Source: Epiperipatus broadwayi
Taxonomy: Eukaryota > Onychophora > Udeonychophora > Euonychophora > Peripatidae
Direction of reading: 5' to 3'
NCBI GenBank assembly: GCA_028023455.1
Contig: JAQFVV010006238.1
Location: 2,674,572-2,738,571, forward strand
DNA: 64,000 nt
Under the pieces are notes generated by a model. The model saw nothing but the letters and a program-made list of their open reading frames with translations. It had not been told where the DNA came from and ran no database searches. This document shows, piece by piece, positions 1 through 11,830 of the stretch (its first letter is position 1; each line of letters starts with the position of its first letter). The position numbers and the translations under genes are program-made.

Positions 1-1841
1 GATTCAAAGATTGCACTGCAGGTAATTTGGAGAGAGACCCAGTCATCATTCACCTTTTCATTTGGAACAATCTGTGTATATACTTTTATGTAATTACTAT
101 ATATACTAGTGGAGATGACAGATACACCTGTAAGGATACTATTACTTAATATTTATTTTTATAATTAGGATAAGTATAGTAAATGTACCATTAACTCCAA
201 TTTTGCTTTATTACATGCAAATATTATATTATTAAAACTGAATTTTGATATTTTACAATTTTTTTATATCTGAATACTGTCAGTAATATGAAAATGTTTG
301 AAAATTAAATAATTTTATTAAATTGTTGTGTGCGTTATAATTCCTTCTCTCCTATTTTGTTTTGGAATACATCCAGTAAATTACATTTTAGTGCATTTTC
401 AGTTTTATAGTCTGGCTCTCCAGAGTCTCACCATATTGCATTAGCTTGTTGTATGTGTGCTTCTTAATTATTAATACTAGAAAGAAATTGCTTAAAATTT
501 TAAAAACATGAAGAAATGCCCTTTTTTTTTTGTTGTTTGTTTAGTTTCATTTAATAGATCAACTTATTTAATTAGACATTAATTTGCATTTTTAAAGTAC
601 AGAGATAAAGTTTTGAATGTGACTGTATATGTATATGTGTCAAAACTAGACATGATATGAGTAAAAGCATTTACTTCGTTATTCTTCTAGAAATTTGCTG
701 ATTGAAATGCGAGGTTGTCTTAGCAATAAAGACATAATGTGGTCATTGTCAAATATGCCTCGCATGGTTCAGTCCAATACTATGATATGTCAGATGCTGG
801 AGCATAAGATTTATGTTTCAAGCCCTCCAGCTTTTTCATAAGCAACAAATTATTTAATTATTGCCAAATATAAATAAAACTTATATCAATTTTACATTGA
901 TTCCTTATGATCACGTGAATGCATTTCTCCAAAACAATCAGTCATCTATTTATCAGTCAGCGCTATATCACGTTTATTATTATATAAAAGAAAATCAAAT
1001 GCAATCAATACTTAGCTGCACGAAGAATGATATGAGATTCCAGCATCAAAGATAAAAAGTTGAGTTTGAACCTTGATTCCGCTACTCTTACTACTGCCCA
1101 GCCGTATTCCAGTAATAATTCATCCATTTCAGTACTCGTGGTCTTTTTTTGTTGTTGTTATCAACCTTTCTGAGCATTAGACTTTTCTAATGAAGTAGAT
1201 TGTTTTATAATATATTAAGTTAAGATAGTTTATCACTTATGCCCTCAAATTAAATTGTTTTTGCATTGATATATTGATAAACTCGCATTAACTTAATTAT
1301 ATATATCTGAAAGGAGTCCTTAAACAACTTTTTTAAACCTCGTGATTTTCATGGTTGGATATTATTTAAACGAATAAAATTTATGCTGCTTATTACTTTG
1401 CCTCGTAAGACTGTTACCGGAAAATAAATTGCTTTCAGCAATTAAAATCGCTTTCAATTATTAAGATTATCAATAGACAGCTTTTCAGAAAGGATTTGTA
1501 TTGATATTTTTCTGAATCTTCACAATAATTTTAAACAAGAATATTAAGAAAATTAGATCAGAAATATATAATTTCACTAAATGTCTTAATTTAAAATAAA
1601 AATCAATATACTGCAGATATATATTTTCACATTTTGGGAATTTTTATCAGTATCTCTCTTATCTTAACTATACTGTAATCATCTCTTCTTTTTTTTTTTT
1701 TTTTACATATAAACCACATCAAAAAATATATCAATTAATCACTGGAAATATTAGTATTTGATTAAAAATAGTACTTCTGCAGTCTGATCTTAAAAAAGAA
1801 ATAATTAGTTTTTTTAAGCTTCGCTTTAATTAGATTAGTCT
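1..1841. other. AT-rich non-coding, nothing recognised
   Basis: No coding domain, RNA gene or clear repeat was recognised. The stretch holds poly(T) runs and short AT microsatellites. The small open frame near 861-1055 has no family features and is probably chance. Confidence 0.5.
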
Positions 1842-1849
1842 ATTTATGT

Positions 1850-2103
1850 CAGGAGTCCCCAACCCTATGCCTATGGGCACCATGGCACCCACAGGTCATT
1901 TTACATGTGCACACCACTGTCCAAACACGATAAAAAATTATTTATATGATACAAATAATTTTAATTTTAAATATCTTTTTGTACATTATGTGTATTATTA
2001 ACAATATCCAACTATAAATTTACATTGAAAAAATAAATGGTGCCCATCACCTGGCTGGTAGTATAGAATGTGCTCTTAAGTGCACAAAGATTGGAGACCC
2101 CTG
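1850..2103. mobile_element. Non-autonomous hAT-type MITE (254 bp)
   Basis: The left end CAGGAGTCCCCAACC and the inverted right end CAGGGGTCTCCAATC agree at 12 of 15 positions. They match the CAGGGGTCCCCAAC-type ends of hAT transposons. An 8-bp direct repeat ATTTATGT flanks both sides (1842-1849 and 2104-2111), and 8 bp is the hAT target-duplication length. The interior is AT-rich without a transposase, so the element would have been moved in trans. The perfect target duplication suggests a fairly recent insertion compared with its neighbours. Confidence 0.85.
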
Positions 2104-2112
2104 ATTTATGTC

Positions 2113-2375
2113 GTGCATACTTTTGTATAGTGGTTGAATATCAGATTCTGAAGTGTGAGTTCCTTGGATCAATTCCAGTTTTGGCGCATCCAGCATTCAC
2201 ATTTCTTATGAACTCTCAAGCAGTAAAGCCATATGATTATATTTATTTTTGCTTACCTGGCTTAGTGCAGTGGTAGAGTGTCAGACTTTGGAATGTAAAG
2301 TCCTAGAAATTGACTTCACTGTTGGCTCTTTTGGCATACAAATTTCTTATGAACAATAAAGCATTTCAGTTATTT
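2113..2375 (+). repeat. Two head-to-tail SINE-1 copies (tRNA-derived)
   Basis: Two adjacent copies of a short repeat that I call SINE-1. Each has a tRNA-like head (second copy: CAGTGGTAGAGTGTCAGAC, A-box-like) and a degraded B-box region. The tail resembles AATTTCTTATGAACTCTCAAG followed by CAATAAAGC and a T-rich end. The first copy runs to about 2258. The same head and tail recur throughout the window in both orientations, which supports a dispersed pol III-type retroposon. There is no coding capacity. Confidence 0.65.
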
Positions 2376-2465
2376 TTTTATTATTAACATTGTCCTTTTA
2401 TTGAGAAATCAAAATGATGTTTGTTCAAAGTGTCAGAGTCATTTGATTAATATAAAAAAAAAATT

Positions 2466-2715
2466 ACAGGTCGACTCCAATTAATTGAACTCCACTAATT
2501 CAAAACTGTTTTAACTACTGCTACATAAAAATGTTGTACTAAAATAAATATGAACATATTCTGTATTTAAACTATTATTATTAAAATAAATTATACAAAT
2601 AATAAAATTAATAATGTTTTTTTCTTTTTTTAATGTTTTACAAAGTTTGGGTTTATAAAGGGCAATGAAAAGTTTATATTGCAAAAACTTTGAATCCAGG
2701 AATTTCAGATTAATA
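2466..2715. mobile_element. Possible pogo/Tigger-like MITE
   Basis: The left end, ACAGGTCGACTCC followed by AATTGAACTCCACTAATTC, resembles the repeated 'TTCGAACTC' ends of pogo/Tigger elements. A diverged inverted copy (ATTCCTGGATTCAAAG when reverse-complemented) lies near 2675-2715, giving an element of about 250 bp. The TA target duplication is not clear, so the boundaries are approximate. Confidence 0.4.
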
Positions 2716-2786
2716 GTAGTTTACCTATTATTAATGTATTTTTCCATAAGATATTTTTCTGTATCTCACATTTCAAGTTTTATTAA

Positions 2787-2925
2787 TAATGTCCTGGATG
2801 ATTTAATGCATTGGTAGAATATTGAGCTCAAAGTCCATGGATTGTGTTTCCAGTTATCACCTGTAATATCCAAACTTCTTATGAATTTCCAAATAGTAAA
2901 TGACTCAATAAATATTCAAATGGCT
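2787..2925 (+). repeat. SINE-1 copy
   Basis: tRNA-like head GCATTGGTAGAATATTGAGC, then a tail with AACTTCTTATGAATTTCCAA and AGTAAATGACTC, which is the SINE-1 3' signature. It abuts a second copy in the opposite orientation. Confidence 0.6.
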
Positions 2926-3048
2926 TTAATGCTCAAGAGTTCATAAGATGTTTGAGTGTTAAAAGTACCAGCTCCAAGAACCAGTTCTAGGACTCCACAG
3001 TCCAGAGACTGACACTTTATCATTGTGCTAAACTGCACAGGGCAATCA
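2926..3048 (-). repeat. SINE-1 copy, inverted relative to its neighbour
   Basis: Read on the minus strand, it starts with CAGTTTAGCACAATGATAAA, carries GTCAGTCTCTGGACTGTGG, and ends with CATCTTATGAACTCTTGAGC and ATTAAAGCCATTTG. This is one of the better preserved SINE-1 tails and helps define the consensus. Confidence 0.6.
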
Positions 3049-3074
3049 TTCAATTATTTATTAAAAATAAAAAC

Positions 3075-3172
3075 AGTCTCAAATAGCCTAGTGGTTAGCA
3101 TAGCTGCATTCCAAGTAGCTGGCCCAGGTTCACTTTTTGGTCAATGCATTTGACATATGAGGGAAAAAAACC
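3075..3172 (+). repeat. SINE-2 copy with A-rich tail
   Basis: tRNA-like head AGCCTAGTGGTTAGCATAG, a degenerate B box around CCCAGGTTCACTTTTTGG, then GCATTTGACATATGAG and an A-run. It closely matches the copy at 27190-27290 and is related to those at 10835 and 28525. I call this group SINE-2. It ends in poly(A), unlike SINE-1. Confidence 0.7.
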
Positions 3173-4230
3173 AAGACCTTCCCAATATCTTTACACTGAA
3201 AAAGGAGTATAGAAAATACACTCAGCAGGCTAATTAATAGCTAGTTAGTTGTTTTTATTTTTACTCTGTAGTTAAAAATGATTGGATACCCTCTTACTGA
3301 CCAATAATTGAAGGGGTTGGTTATTAATTAGAAGACTAAAAAATAAATTAAAAGCTTGCTTGAAAATTTTTAGCTACCTGAAAATTTTCTCATGTATTTG
3401 AAGGTTGAGCTAATGATTCTACCATGCCCCCCCCCCTTTATAACAAAATAAAAGCAAATTCTAAGTTCAGTGGTTTTTGTTACATAACTTTTTTACATGG
3501 AGAAAATACATATGCTCTAATTGCAAAATTACACCACCAGTTTATTAAATCATTTTTGATTAGCACATTTATTTATTTGTATGTATTGAAGCAATGGATC
3601 TGAAATCCAATCCATGCTTCACACCTTCCTATAAACTTGATTAATATTGTAAACCTAAATTAAGTTTATAGGCCAATATCAGCAGGGTTTTGCATTACAG
3701 CTAAAATTAATTACGTTTATTAAATTTGTATTGGCTTGTAAATATTTTCTTTTAAATAAATTCCATTGTAACATTAAATTGCTGTTAAAAATATTACTTG
3801 TGAAAACCGTTTAGTCAAACATATATATACGTCAAGCATATATATATGAGTTAATGCAAAATTCTGCTGAAATAAAACGCTTATTGTATTAAAAGAAATA
3901 AGAATGTATTTTACTTTTAAATCTTGTTCAAATATTTAGTATGATTTGATTTTGAGATAAGCCCACCAACATTTTCTAAAAGAATGTATATTTTTAATTA
4001 GTTAAGCCCATTCAAGTCAAATTAAAGATGGCCTTCTCTTTCTTTTTTTAATTAATAAAATCCCAAAGTTTAAAGAAAGAAATTTAGAGTAAAAATGTAA
4101 AAGTTATTTTTAGAAAATGTTGCTTTGAAACAAAGGAGCATGGGGAGGCTTATCAAGATCTCAGATCATACAAACAATAGAAGGTAGCTAAGAAAAAAAG
4201 TTATAAAAGGGAGAGAACAAAAGAGGAGAT
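3173..4230. other. AT-rich non-coding
   Basis: No gene or identified repeat. It contains a 10-base C run at 3427-3436 and a short ATATAT array near 3822-3850. Confidence 0.5.
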
Positions 4231-4348
4231 TCATTCAGATTTTGCTATTGGAAGAGTGATATCAGATTTTGCTATTGCAAGGTTGATTCAAGATTTTGCT
4301 ATTGCAAGTTTCATTCAGATCTGCTATTGCAAGGTGCATTCAGATTTC
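4231..4348 (+). repeat. Short tandem repeat, about 30-bp unit, four copies
   Basis: Four successive units built on CAGATTTTGCTATTGCAAGG, with spacers of slightly different length. The last unit lacks part of the T run. They lie just before a GC-richer stretch. Function is unknown. Such arrays occur in transposon ends and LTRs, but nothing here proves that. Confidence 0.75.
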
Positions 4349-4429
4349 TCTTAGGAGAACTCTGTCAGATTTTGTTTGTGATTTTATTCCAAAAAGTCTA
4401 CAATAATCGTCTACAAATCATGAAGAAGT

Positions 4430-4700
4430 TTGAACCTGCTCAAGCTAAAAATCGTATAAGTATGATGGATTCTAATATGCTCGGCTAGGCAAATAAATAG
4501 CTTTGCCTATCGCCGGGGTTCCTCAATACCAGAAAAATGCCGTAGTATTTACTCATGTCTGGAGGACTTTTTGTGAAACCATGCTACTGATTTCCACTTT
4601 CCTTGTCCGGTCGAACACATCTCATCAGACGGATCAAGCTACGCCCGTCGATGGAACATGACCAAGGAATAAGGACGGTAATCATATCTCTCCTCGTGAA
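4430..4700. other. Unassigned island of higher GC and complexity
   Basis: The composition differs from its surroundings, with CG dinucleotides in runs such as GCCTATCGCCGGGG and CTACGCCCGTCGATGG. No long open frame, tRNA or known small RNA was recognised. It could be a decayed LTR or other transposon end, or a host non-coding exon. The similar-looking sequence at 5000-5300 has no recognisable domain either. Confidence 0.35.
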
Positions 4701-5449
4701 CTATTCATTATGCTACCCTTTTTGTCCATACTTTTTATAACTGCTTTCTTGAATATTTATGAAATGTTTGCTTAATGATATTTATAATGTAACTATTTTT
4801 ATTAGACTAGATATATGTAGATGTGATCATCTACTTAGATATTTAACCCCTTTTCTTCGCTATTCTTCATTACTCCCATGTGTAAATATTTTAATTTCAT
4901 TGCGGTTAAGTTTATTAGTTAATTGTTCATATAAAAATCCCTTTCCAGTTTTATTCATACTTGTAAAATTTAGTACGAGTAAGTTTCTTTTTTTTCTGTT
5001 TTGTTGTTTGCCAATTTGATCTCCTCGATAACGCTTCTTTTGTTCGCCATTAGCTTCTTACGTATGTCAGATTTAGCGATATACATCTTAAATGGTTTTA
5101 AACTCTGTTTTAGTGCAAAGCAATTAGAAACTGCTTTGCGGAAAATTTTTATTATTACACATTGTCGAGCAGATTCGAGTTGACAATGTTTAATAAAACT
5201 GGGAAGGAAAGATTTAGACCGCAAGTATATTAATCGGATTTTCATTGTCTCATTAGTTATTCAGAAATTTCGGGGAATAGCGAAGGCCATTAAATTATTA
5301 ATAATATTTCAAATGTCATTTATTAAAGATATTTATTTCACTAAAAAGCTTGCGTTTGCTAGTTATCTTTTAATGCTTTGTTTTACTTTCAAATGATCCA
5401 GGCACGCAGAACACATATTTCTAAGTATTTTTGCAATTTAACTATTTAA

Positions 5450-5700
5450 GCTCCGCAGGAGGTTTTGTCCATGTATCCCGCTGATGCTAAACTCGTGGCT
5501 CGGGAAGAAAATATCTATGCATGTCTCAGATAGTGTTGTTGGTTCGTGGGTTAGTCTCGAGAATATACGAAGAGGGCAGGGGTCATAGTATTCTTGATTT
5601 AATATCTCGCGTATGAGTGGCCCCGAGGTACCTTCGCCTAGTATTCGAACTGGGTTAAGCCAACATACATCATCTGACCGTCACAGTATCAACTGCAAAA
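5450..5700 (-). repeat. Possible degraded tRNA-like repeat
   Basis: A second GC-richer patch. On the minus strand CCCAGTTCGAATACTAGG resembles a tRNA T-arm or B box, but its stem has mismatches and no good A box or cloverleaf is present. A diverged SINE is the most economical reading. It is not an intact tRNA gene. Confidence 0.3.
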
Positions 5701-6299
5701 ACATTTTTTTCATATACATTAAAAAAAAGAGTGAAATTATGAATCATTGGGTCTCATTAAAATCTTTGCATATGTTGAAACAAGCTTCTAATCAAATCTG
5801 GTTCCACAAAACTTCTATTCCTCATTTAGTAGGATTATCATTTTTTTTTAGCTTTCCATAACTTAATTTTTTATGACTTACAACATGAAGTTCATACTAT
5901 TAAGAATTATTGCTGAATGAGATTAATCTTGATATGGTTTTTTAGGAGTGATTTGTTTTTTACTAGATGACTGCTATCCAATTGGAAATGTGATACTTGA
6001 CTTGTTTTGGTTCTTAAGAGCTGATCTTTCAAGCAATTGACCATACAGTTTTTATTATTGATATGGTAATTCTAATGTCCAAAAAGTGATTTTGTGAGGA
6101 ATCAATGCATCTTAACTTTCATAACCATTCATGGTTCGTTCCTACTGTTTGAATTTTATCTAAATAAATAAAACTTTTATAAAAACAGTATCAATGGCAA
6201 GTCAATTGAACATGATAATAATTTGTAGGAAGCATTCATAGGAATAGCAGAAATCTAAGCATTTTTCAGGTGGTTATTTACTAGTTGAGAATTGTCCTA

Positions 6300-6545
6300 T
6301 GCAGTTAGCCTAGTTATACAGTGCAAAATTTGCTGAGCTAAAGATTTCTAGATTGAATCACTTCTAGTGGTTGAAAATCACAATGACTTTCTAAAACAAT
6401 AAGCCATTCCATTATTTTAATTACCCTATGAAGTTTAATATGGTTGTGGAATTCCAAATTGAAGAGCTAAAGATTTCTGGATCAAACAGCCCATAATTAC
6501 TCAAACATCACTTGCCTTTTGAATTGCTAGCCATTTAATTATTAT
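6300..6545 (+). repeat. Two diverged SINE-1-like copies in tandem
   Basis: The two halves (about 6300-6420 and 6430-6545) share GAGCTAAAGATTTCTGGAT in the middle. They end in AATAAGCCATTCCATTATTTT and GCTAGCCATTTAATTATT, which matches the 'AAAGCCATTTGATTATT' tail of SINE-1. The heads are degraded. Confidence 0.5.
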
Positions 6546-9500
6546 CACCAAATATTGAGAATATTAAAAACTTTACATAGTATCAGCAAATAAGAATTAA
6601 AAACTGATACAAAAATGCAAGTATTGAACCTTATTATAATGCTGAATTTATTTTTTACATATTCATATAGGAATTTGGGTTATAATTTTTGAACTAAATA
6701 TTTAGCCTTAAAGTTTGAGCACATGGGTTACATACTGTCTGGCCAAAATCCTCAATTTTTCTTTTAGAACAACATTGGGAATAATTACAAAACATGGATC
6801 ATGAAGCAGTTCAAGTCTTTCAAATGATTATTGGAGTTTTTTGATATCACTTTAAGGTCCTGAATTTATTTTCATTGGAAAAGGATGATTCCAGAAGCTG
6901 TATTGCTGTCATAAGTTGTTTCATATGAAAGTGAAAGAAAAATTCTCTCTTACATCATAATGTTTAAGGAGGTCAGTTTTGTAGTTTGTGTTTCAGTGCC
7001 TTCTATTGTTTTTTACTTCCAATATTTTGATTGACTACCATTGTTTCCTGAGATAATAAAAATGGCAAAATATTATTTATTACAAAAAGTCATTTATCAC
7101 CCTGAAGAAGGTTAGTTAGTGAGAAGGAGTTCACAATCTTATTTCTATATATGTAAATTATTGTTCAAAAGATTTTTTTTTTTCTAGTTTTAACGTTAGT
7201 ACATTTATTTCTGAATAACTACATTTACATCAGTATCAATTTTTTTTATATTATAGTTTGTGTTTGTAGGTTCTTATATCTAATAAACAATAAATTCAAA
7301 ACAGTATTCAAATTATTATTGTTAATTATATAAATTGTGCTTATAAGTTTAACATTATTTCAATTATAATTCAAATTAATTATTTAAAATAAATACAAAT
7401 TACCTCCAACTCTTTCTAACATGCAATTCCAGAACTCTCAGTATTAGAGGTAAGTAAAATCATTGGGCACTAAAGCATAGTACAGACAAACTTTCATCAG
7501 AGAGTTTGTATTTCCCATCAGGCTCCAATGATTTTGACTCATAATGTGACTTTTGATATTTGGGGAAAAGATGTTACTTAAGTGAGTTGTTGTTAACATC
7601 AAAATTAAATCCAAGTCCCTATTTTCAGAACTTGCTTGAAAATTATTAGTTATTATTTCTAAAAATTTATATTATGGATATGCATTTTTTAAAAATTATG
7701 CTAAAAATAACTTTAGAAAAAAAGTATATCTATATTGTAACTATCCATCGCTAACTATAAGCATTAAATATAGATATCAAATACAATAATAATAATTAGC
7801 AAAATTTTTAATTCTAAACTCTCTGTAAATAAAGGGTTAAGTTTTATTTGAGTGATGTGCATGTGAGTTTCTTTGCATCTCAAACAAATATTTTTACACA
7901 AAAACAAATAAAAAAAAGAGTTTGTCAACTTATTATAAAATTAATTTTAGAAAAAAGAAAAAAATAGAAACAGTTTCATAAAAGTTATCAAGTTCCAGTA
8001 GAATTTTTAACTAAATCTCCTTTATAAAATTGTGGTTTTGAATTAAATTTGTATTATTAAAAAGAGTAATATTTTTCTTATTTTGTCTTTTCTATTTCCA
8101 ATTAGGCTTAATTATCATCTGTTCTCTTTTTTGTGCTTTTTTAATAAGCAAACACTGATAATGGGGGGGGGGGGGTGTATTAAACTGCTTATTGATAAAC
8201 ATCTTATAATCTTGAATTGAAGCAATTAAGTTTGATAAGCATAAAAGACTATCACAGAAAATTTAGATCAGTATATGTTTTGGCATAGGACATTTCTGTA
8301 GCAGAAAGTATTCGTGTTGTCAGAGGGTGTGGACTAGCAGATTTTATTGTGAAAACCATCCAGACAGATTATATATGCATGAAAAGTTGCAAGAGTACAT
8401 TATTATTTAAATATAGGATGGTTTAAATTTTATAAAAATTATTTGCTAAGAAAAGCTCTTGTGGTCCATCTCTGGCCACATTGTACTCTACAGGGGAAGA
8501 AATGATGTCTAGTCTGTACCTAAAAAGAAATGACCTAGTACAGAAGAAAGCTTAATTGCTCTATTCCAGCTTATTCGTATATACATACATGCATGTGCCT
8601 TACCCAAGGACCAACCAAACTCTGAGATCAATCACTGATTGATCATGGAAAAAAGATAATACACATCATTTTGTTAACCTCATGGATAAACTTGCTTAAT
8701 TATAATCTCATCACAAATTACAGAGGAGTAATCAATGGACTAAGAATTAATTTTAAAACTCAGTTGATAAATGGAAAATCAGAAAAAAATCATCCCTAGA
8801 ATTATAGTCCGATGATTAAAAGGTCAGTTTTATATAAATATCTTTTTGCTGGCAAAAGTCAAAAGAAAGAGTAATTATTTATATTCTCATTATATTATGT
8901 AAATATTTTTTTTCTTCTCAATTGTTAATCATTAAGCCTCTTTTTATATATTAACCACACCTACTCTAAATATTATATATGTTTGCTTTAGAGTAATATA
9001 TATATATTATTCAATTTCTAATTGGGGGATTGATATATATATTATTAATATCATTATGCATGTTTGTGACTCATCTTTGATGGGGCATCTGGAGTAATAA
9101 AATATACATATTTTTATACATGTATTTATCTAAATTATATGAAAAGAAGAGATAATGTTATTTACCATTACCTAGTGATGCAGATGCCTTGTCAAGGTCT
9201 GTCATAATAATTTTTTGAGAGAATGTAGAGATTATTTGCAAGTTAGTATTGGAATAAAACTGTTTTATATATATATATTGCTTTACTCACTTTTCATTTG
9301 TGTATTTCATCGAGGTGACTGAGTAGGGCAACATTGCTAGCCAGTTTCCCAAATTCCAAAGCTATGATTGACTGCTAACAGGATCTTTACAAAGGATATA
9401 AATTTAAACCTAGGTTATTAATGATGCCCATTTTAGGTCTTTAATAATTAAACCAGCCAAAACTAATAAATATTCTAGCCATCTTAGGTATTGTGGGTTA

Positions 9501-9940
9501 TATCCATATGAATAACAGGAAATATTACTGTTGTGGAGTTAACATTGTCAGTAATAGATTTTAAACTGATAATGCCCATAGTAGTATAATAGGGGTCATG
9601 TTACAATATATACAGATATGTTCGATTTTAGCTAGAGTATATATGAACAATTTTTTGGTCCCAAATTCATTCACTTTACTTAACCAATCACAGAATGATT
9701 TATTATCATATATTCTATATGCATACATACAATCCCACTCTTTTCATGATCAGATTTTCTATCGGTAGTTAAAATAAAAGTTGTATTTGACTATTTTAAC
9801 CGTATTATTTCCTTATCAATAATAAAATTATATGAATTAATTGATTTACTTAATTTATTTTCTTGCATTTTTTTTATTAATTCTCTTACTAAACTATCAT
9901 TTTAAGGTAATTGCTTCAATATATATATATATATATTAGT
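6546..9940. other. AT-rich non-coding with small palindromes
   Basis: No gene was recognised. Visible items are a palindromic stretch at about 7460-7545 (AAAATCATTGG facing CCAATGATTTT), a 13-base G run at 8163-8175 and ATATAT arrays near 9000 and 9265. Short open frames carry no domain. Confidence 0.45.
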
Positions 9941-9959
9941 AGTGTATATTATCCCTGTT

Positions 9960-10233
9960 TTTTGTAGTTTGATCTTAAATGAAAAAATAAAGGTACCTAA
10001 AAGTAGGGTTAGAAATAAATATCGTAGTTCTGCTTTGTATGTCCATGAAAAAGATACAGGCCACACTATTAATTTTGATGAAGCTAAGATTGTCTTCTTT
10101 GAGAGAAATGAAATAAAAAGAATTAAAGAATCATTATTATTGAAAATTTATTACTCTGAAGCAATTAACTTATTTAAAAGTTATTTTAATATTAAGGGTG
10201 GATGGGAAGTAAATGGAATTGTGAGTAATGTTT
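9960..10233 (+). pseudogene. C-terminal end of a GIY-YIG endonuclease, Penelope-like element fragment
   Basis: The frame encodes a lysine/arginine-rich tail with the order typical of the end of PLE GIY-YIG endonucleases: SSALYVHEKDTGHTINFDEA, then RIKESLLLKIYY, and a final GW before the stop at about 10233. The conserved HxxxTGHxI histidines and the R-I-K-E-S helix are present. The upstream GIY-YIG core and the reverse transcriptase are missing, so this is a 5'-truncated copy, as expected of reverse-transcribed insertions. It is not closely similar in sequence to the PLE pair at 31-35 kb, so it is probably another lineage. The methionine near 9942 lies in unrelated sequence and is not a real start. 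Confidence 0.6.
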
Positions 10234-10834
10234 AATATAAATATGGTGTTATTTTGTAGTTCTTTACACTTGAGAATTCTGCTTGTAGCAGTGAAACGGT
10301 TGTGTTTTGGATTTTATTTTCTTGGCTAGTCTGTTTGAGTTTTGGATTTGGGATAATTTTGATATATATATATATAATACAAATAAAATATCACTTAATT
10401 AATAAATATTGTAATAACAATAAAAATAATAAATATAATAGTATTATATTATACACAGTTTTGCGTTGACGATGTTTGCTTTTTTGAGTTTAAATGGCAG
10501 TTGAAGAAGATTAAGTAATTAACTGAAAGTTATATTTATATCACATGATAATGACCCAATTTTATTTAAATCATGAATCTTTCTATTGCTGAGAACAACC
10601 TTCATAAATAAAAGATGGATTTCATCTTTTATTCTGGTCTAAGATCTTAATATAGACAAAGATAACTGGCACAGAACTTTAGCAGAATGAGGTTTTTATA
10701 TTGTAGACATTTAACATATATATAAATTAAATGAAAATATCCATTAAAAATTATTATCTATAATAATTAATAAATAAAACTAATAAATAATGATAAGGGC
10801 TTTTGGTTACTTTCACAATCAACTATTCAAAATG
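10234..10834. other. AT-rich non-coding
   Basis: No gene. It holds an ATATAT array near 10363 and a small perfect hairpin, ATAAAAGATG facing CATCTTTTAT, near 10606-10632. Confidence 0.45.
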
Positions 10835-10940
10835 TTAGTCTTGCATTGGTGGTCGAAAGGTCAGCGCGACTGCCTTGCATTTGCAGGCAGTTGCCTGGGT
10901 TGCGGGTTCGCGTCCCGGCCGATGCTATGACACTTAAAAA
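10835..10940 (+). repeat. SINE-2 copy, best-preserved tRNA head
   Basis: The GC-rich body has an A-box-like GGTCAGCGCGACTGCC and a near-consensus B box GGGTTCGCGTCCC. It ends GATGCTATGACACTT plus a 12-base A run. The strong A and B boxes indicate derivation from a tRNA and transcription by RNA polymerase III. Poly(A) tails are known for SINEs moved by L1- or RTE-like enzymes. The preserved CG sites make this look younger than the other SINEs here. Confidence 0.8.
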
Positions 10941-11489
10941 AAAAAAACTATTCAAAATGTTATAATGTCATATAAGTAACTAAAAAAATCTTCTGAAATT
11001 TATAATTATTGGCAATTACTGTTATTTAACAATTATATATATGCTGCTCAAAGAATGTATTTATCTTACCAAAACAAATAATAATGTCGTCAAAATAACT
11101 TTCTTCAGCATTAATTTTAGAAACTTATTTGATAATTGCTTGTGTATTGTGGAATATCCACCAAAGTAGACTCATTTAATTCTGTTAAAGCTTTTTTACA
11201 TGTTGTTTTAAAAAATGTTGTGTTTGTTTGAAAACCATAGATGTAGCTTCTTTGTCAGCTAACATCAAAAGCAATTATGGATATAAAATGGCTTTTCATT
11301 AAACAAATCAGGAGTTTCTAAGCTTATTCAAGTTATTCTCTCTTTCTCTAAAAACCATTATATATTACAATAAATTCATCCACTTCTCACTTCTTTTCTA
11401 TCCCTGATATATTTATTTTTTGTCTCCTATTCCATTGTAGTAAAAGCTGTTTCATTGATTTCTCTATCCTATTCTCATAGTTGTAATTT

Positions 11490-11830
11490 TGTTATGAATA
11501 CATAAACAAAAAAAGTTGTAAAATTTTTAGCTCTTTCAATTTCCTCCATCTTAAAATTTCTCCACTTTTCATTCATTTTGTCTTGATTCTCTTTCAGCAT
11601 TATACATTTCAAAAATAAATATTCAATTACTCTTCTTCTGCATAGATTATATCAACAGTACAAATCTTTTTGCCATTTTTACTTTTTCCCATGGGATCTA
11701 ATATTTCTGCTCTTCCAGCAATTAACATCTCTTTAGTTTTGTTATATTTTCTTTCATACTCTGTATGATTTTTATTCTTATATAACTCCAAACTATTTTA
11801 TTCATATTTGTTTTCCATAGTTTCACTTCT
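11490..11830 (-). pseudogene. 3' coding fragment of a LINE-2-like non-LTR retrotransposon
   Basis: On the minus strand, broken frames read like the C-terminal end of the element at 58-60 kb. There is a run around KKICTVDIIY and, one frame over, EYLFLKCIMLKE, corresponding to the cysteine-histidine knuckle (CKFC...HLLIEC) there. The preceding region is lysine- and isoleucine-rich like its counterpart. Frameshifts and missing cysteines show it is dead. No reverse-transcriptase part was found, so it is a 5'-truncated insertion. Confidence 0.45.

Noticed and set aside
10840-10935. Possible functional tRNA gene with near-consensus boxes.
   Set aside because: It ends in poly(A), lacks a closing acceptor stem, and has dispersed relatives at 3075, 27190 and 28525. 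It is a SINE.
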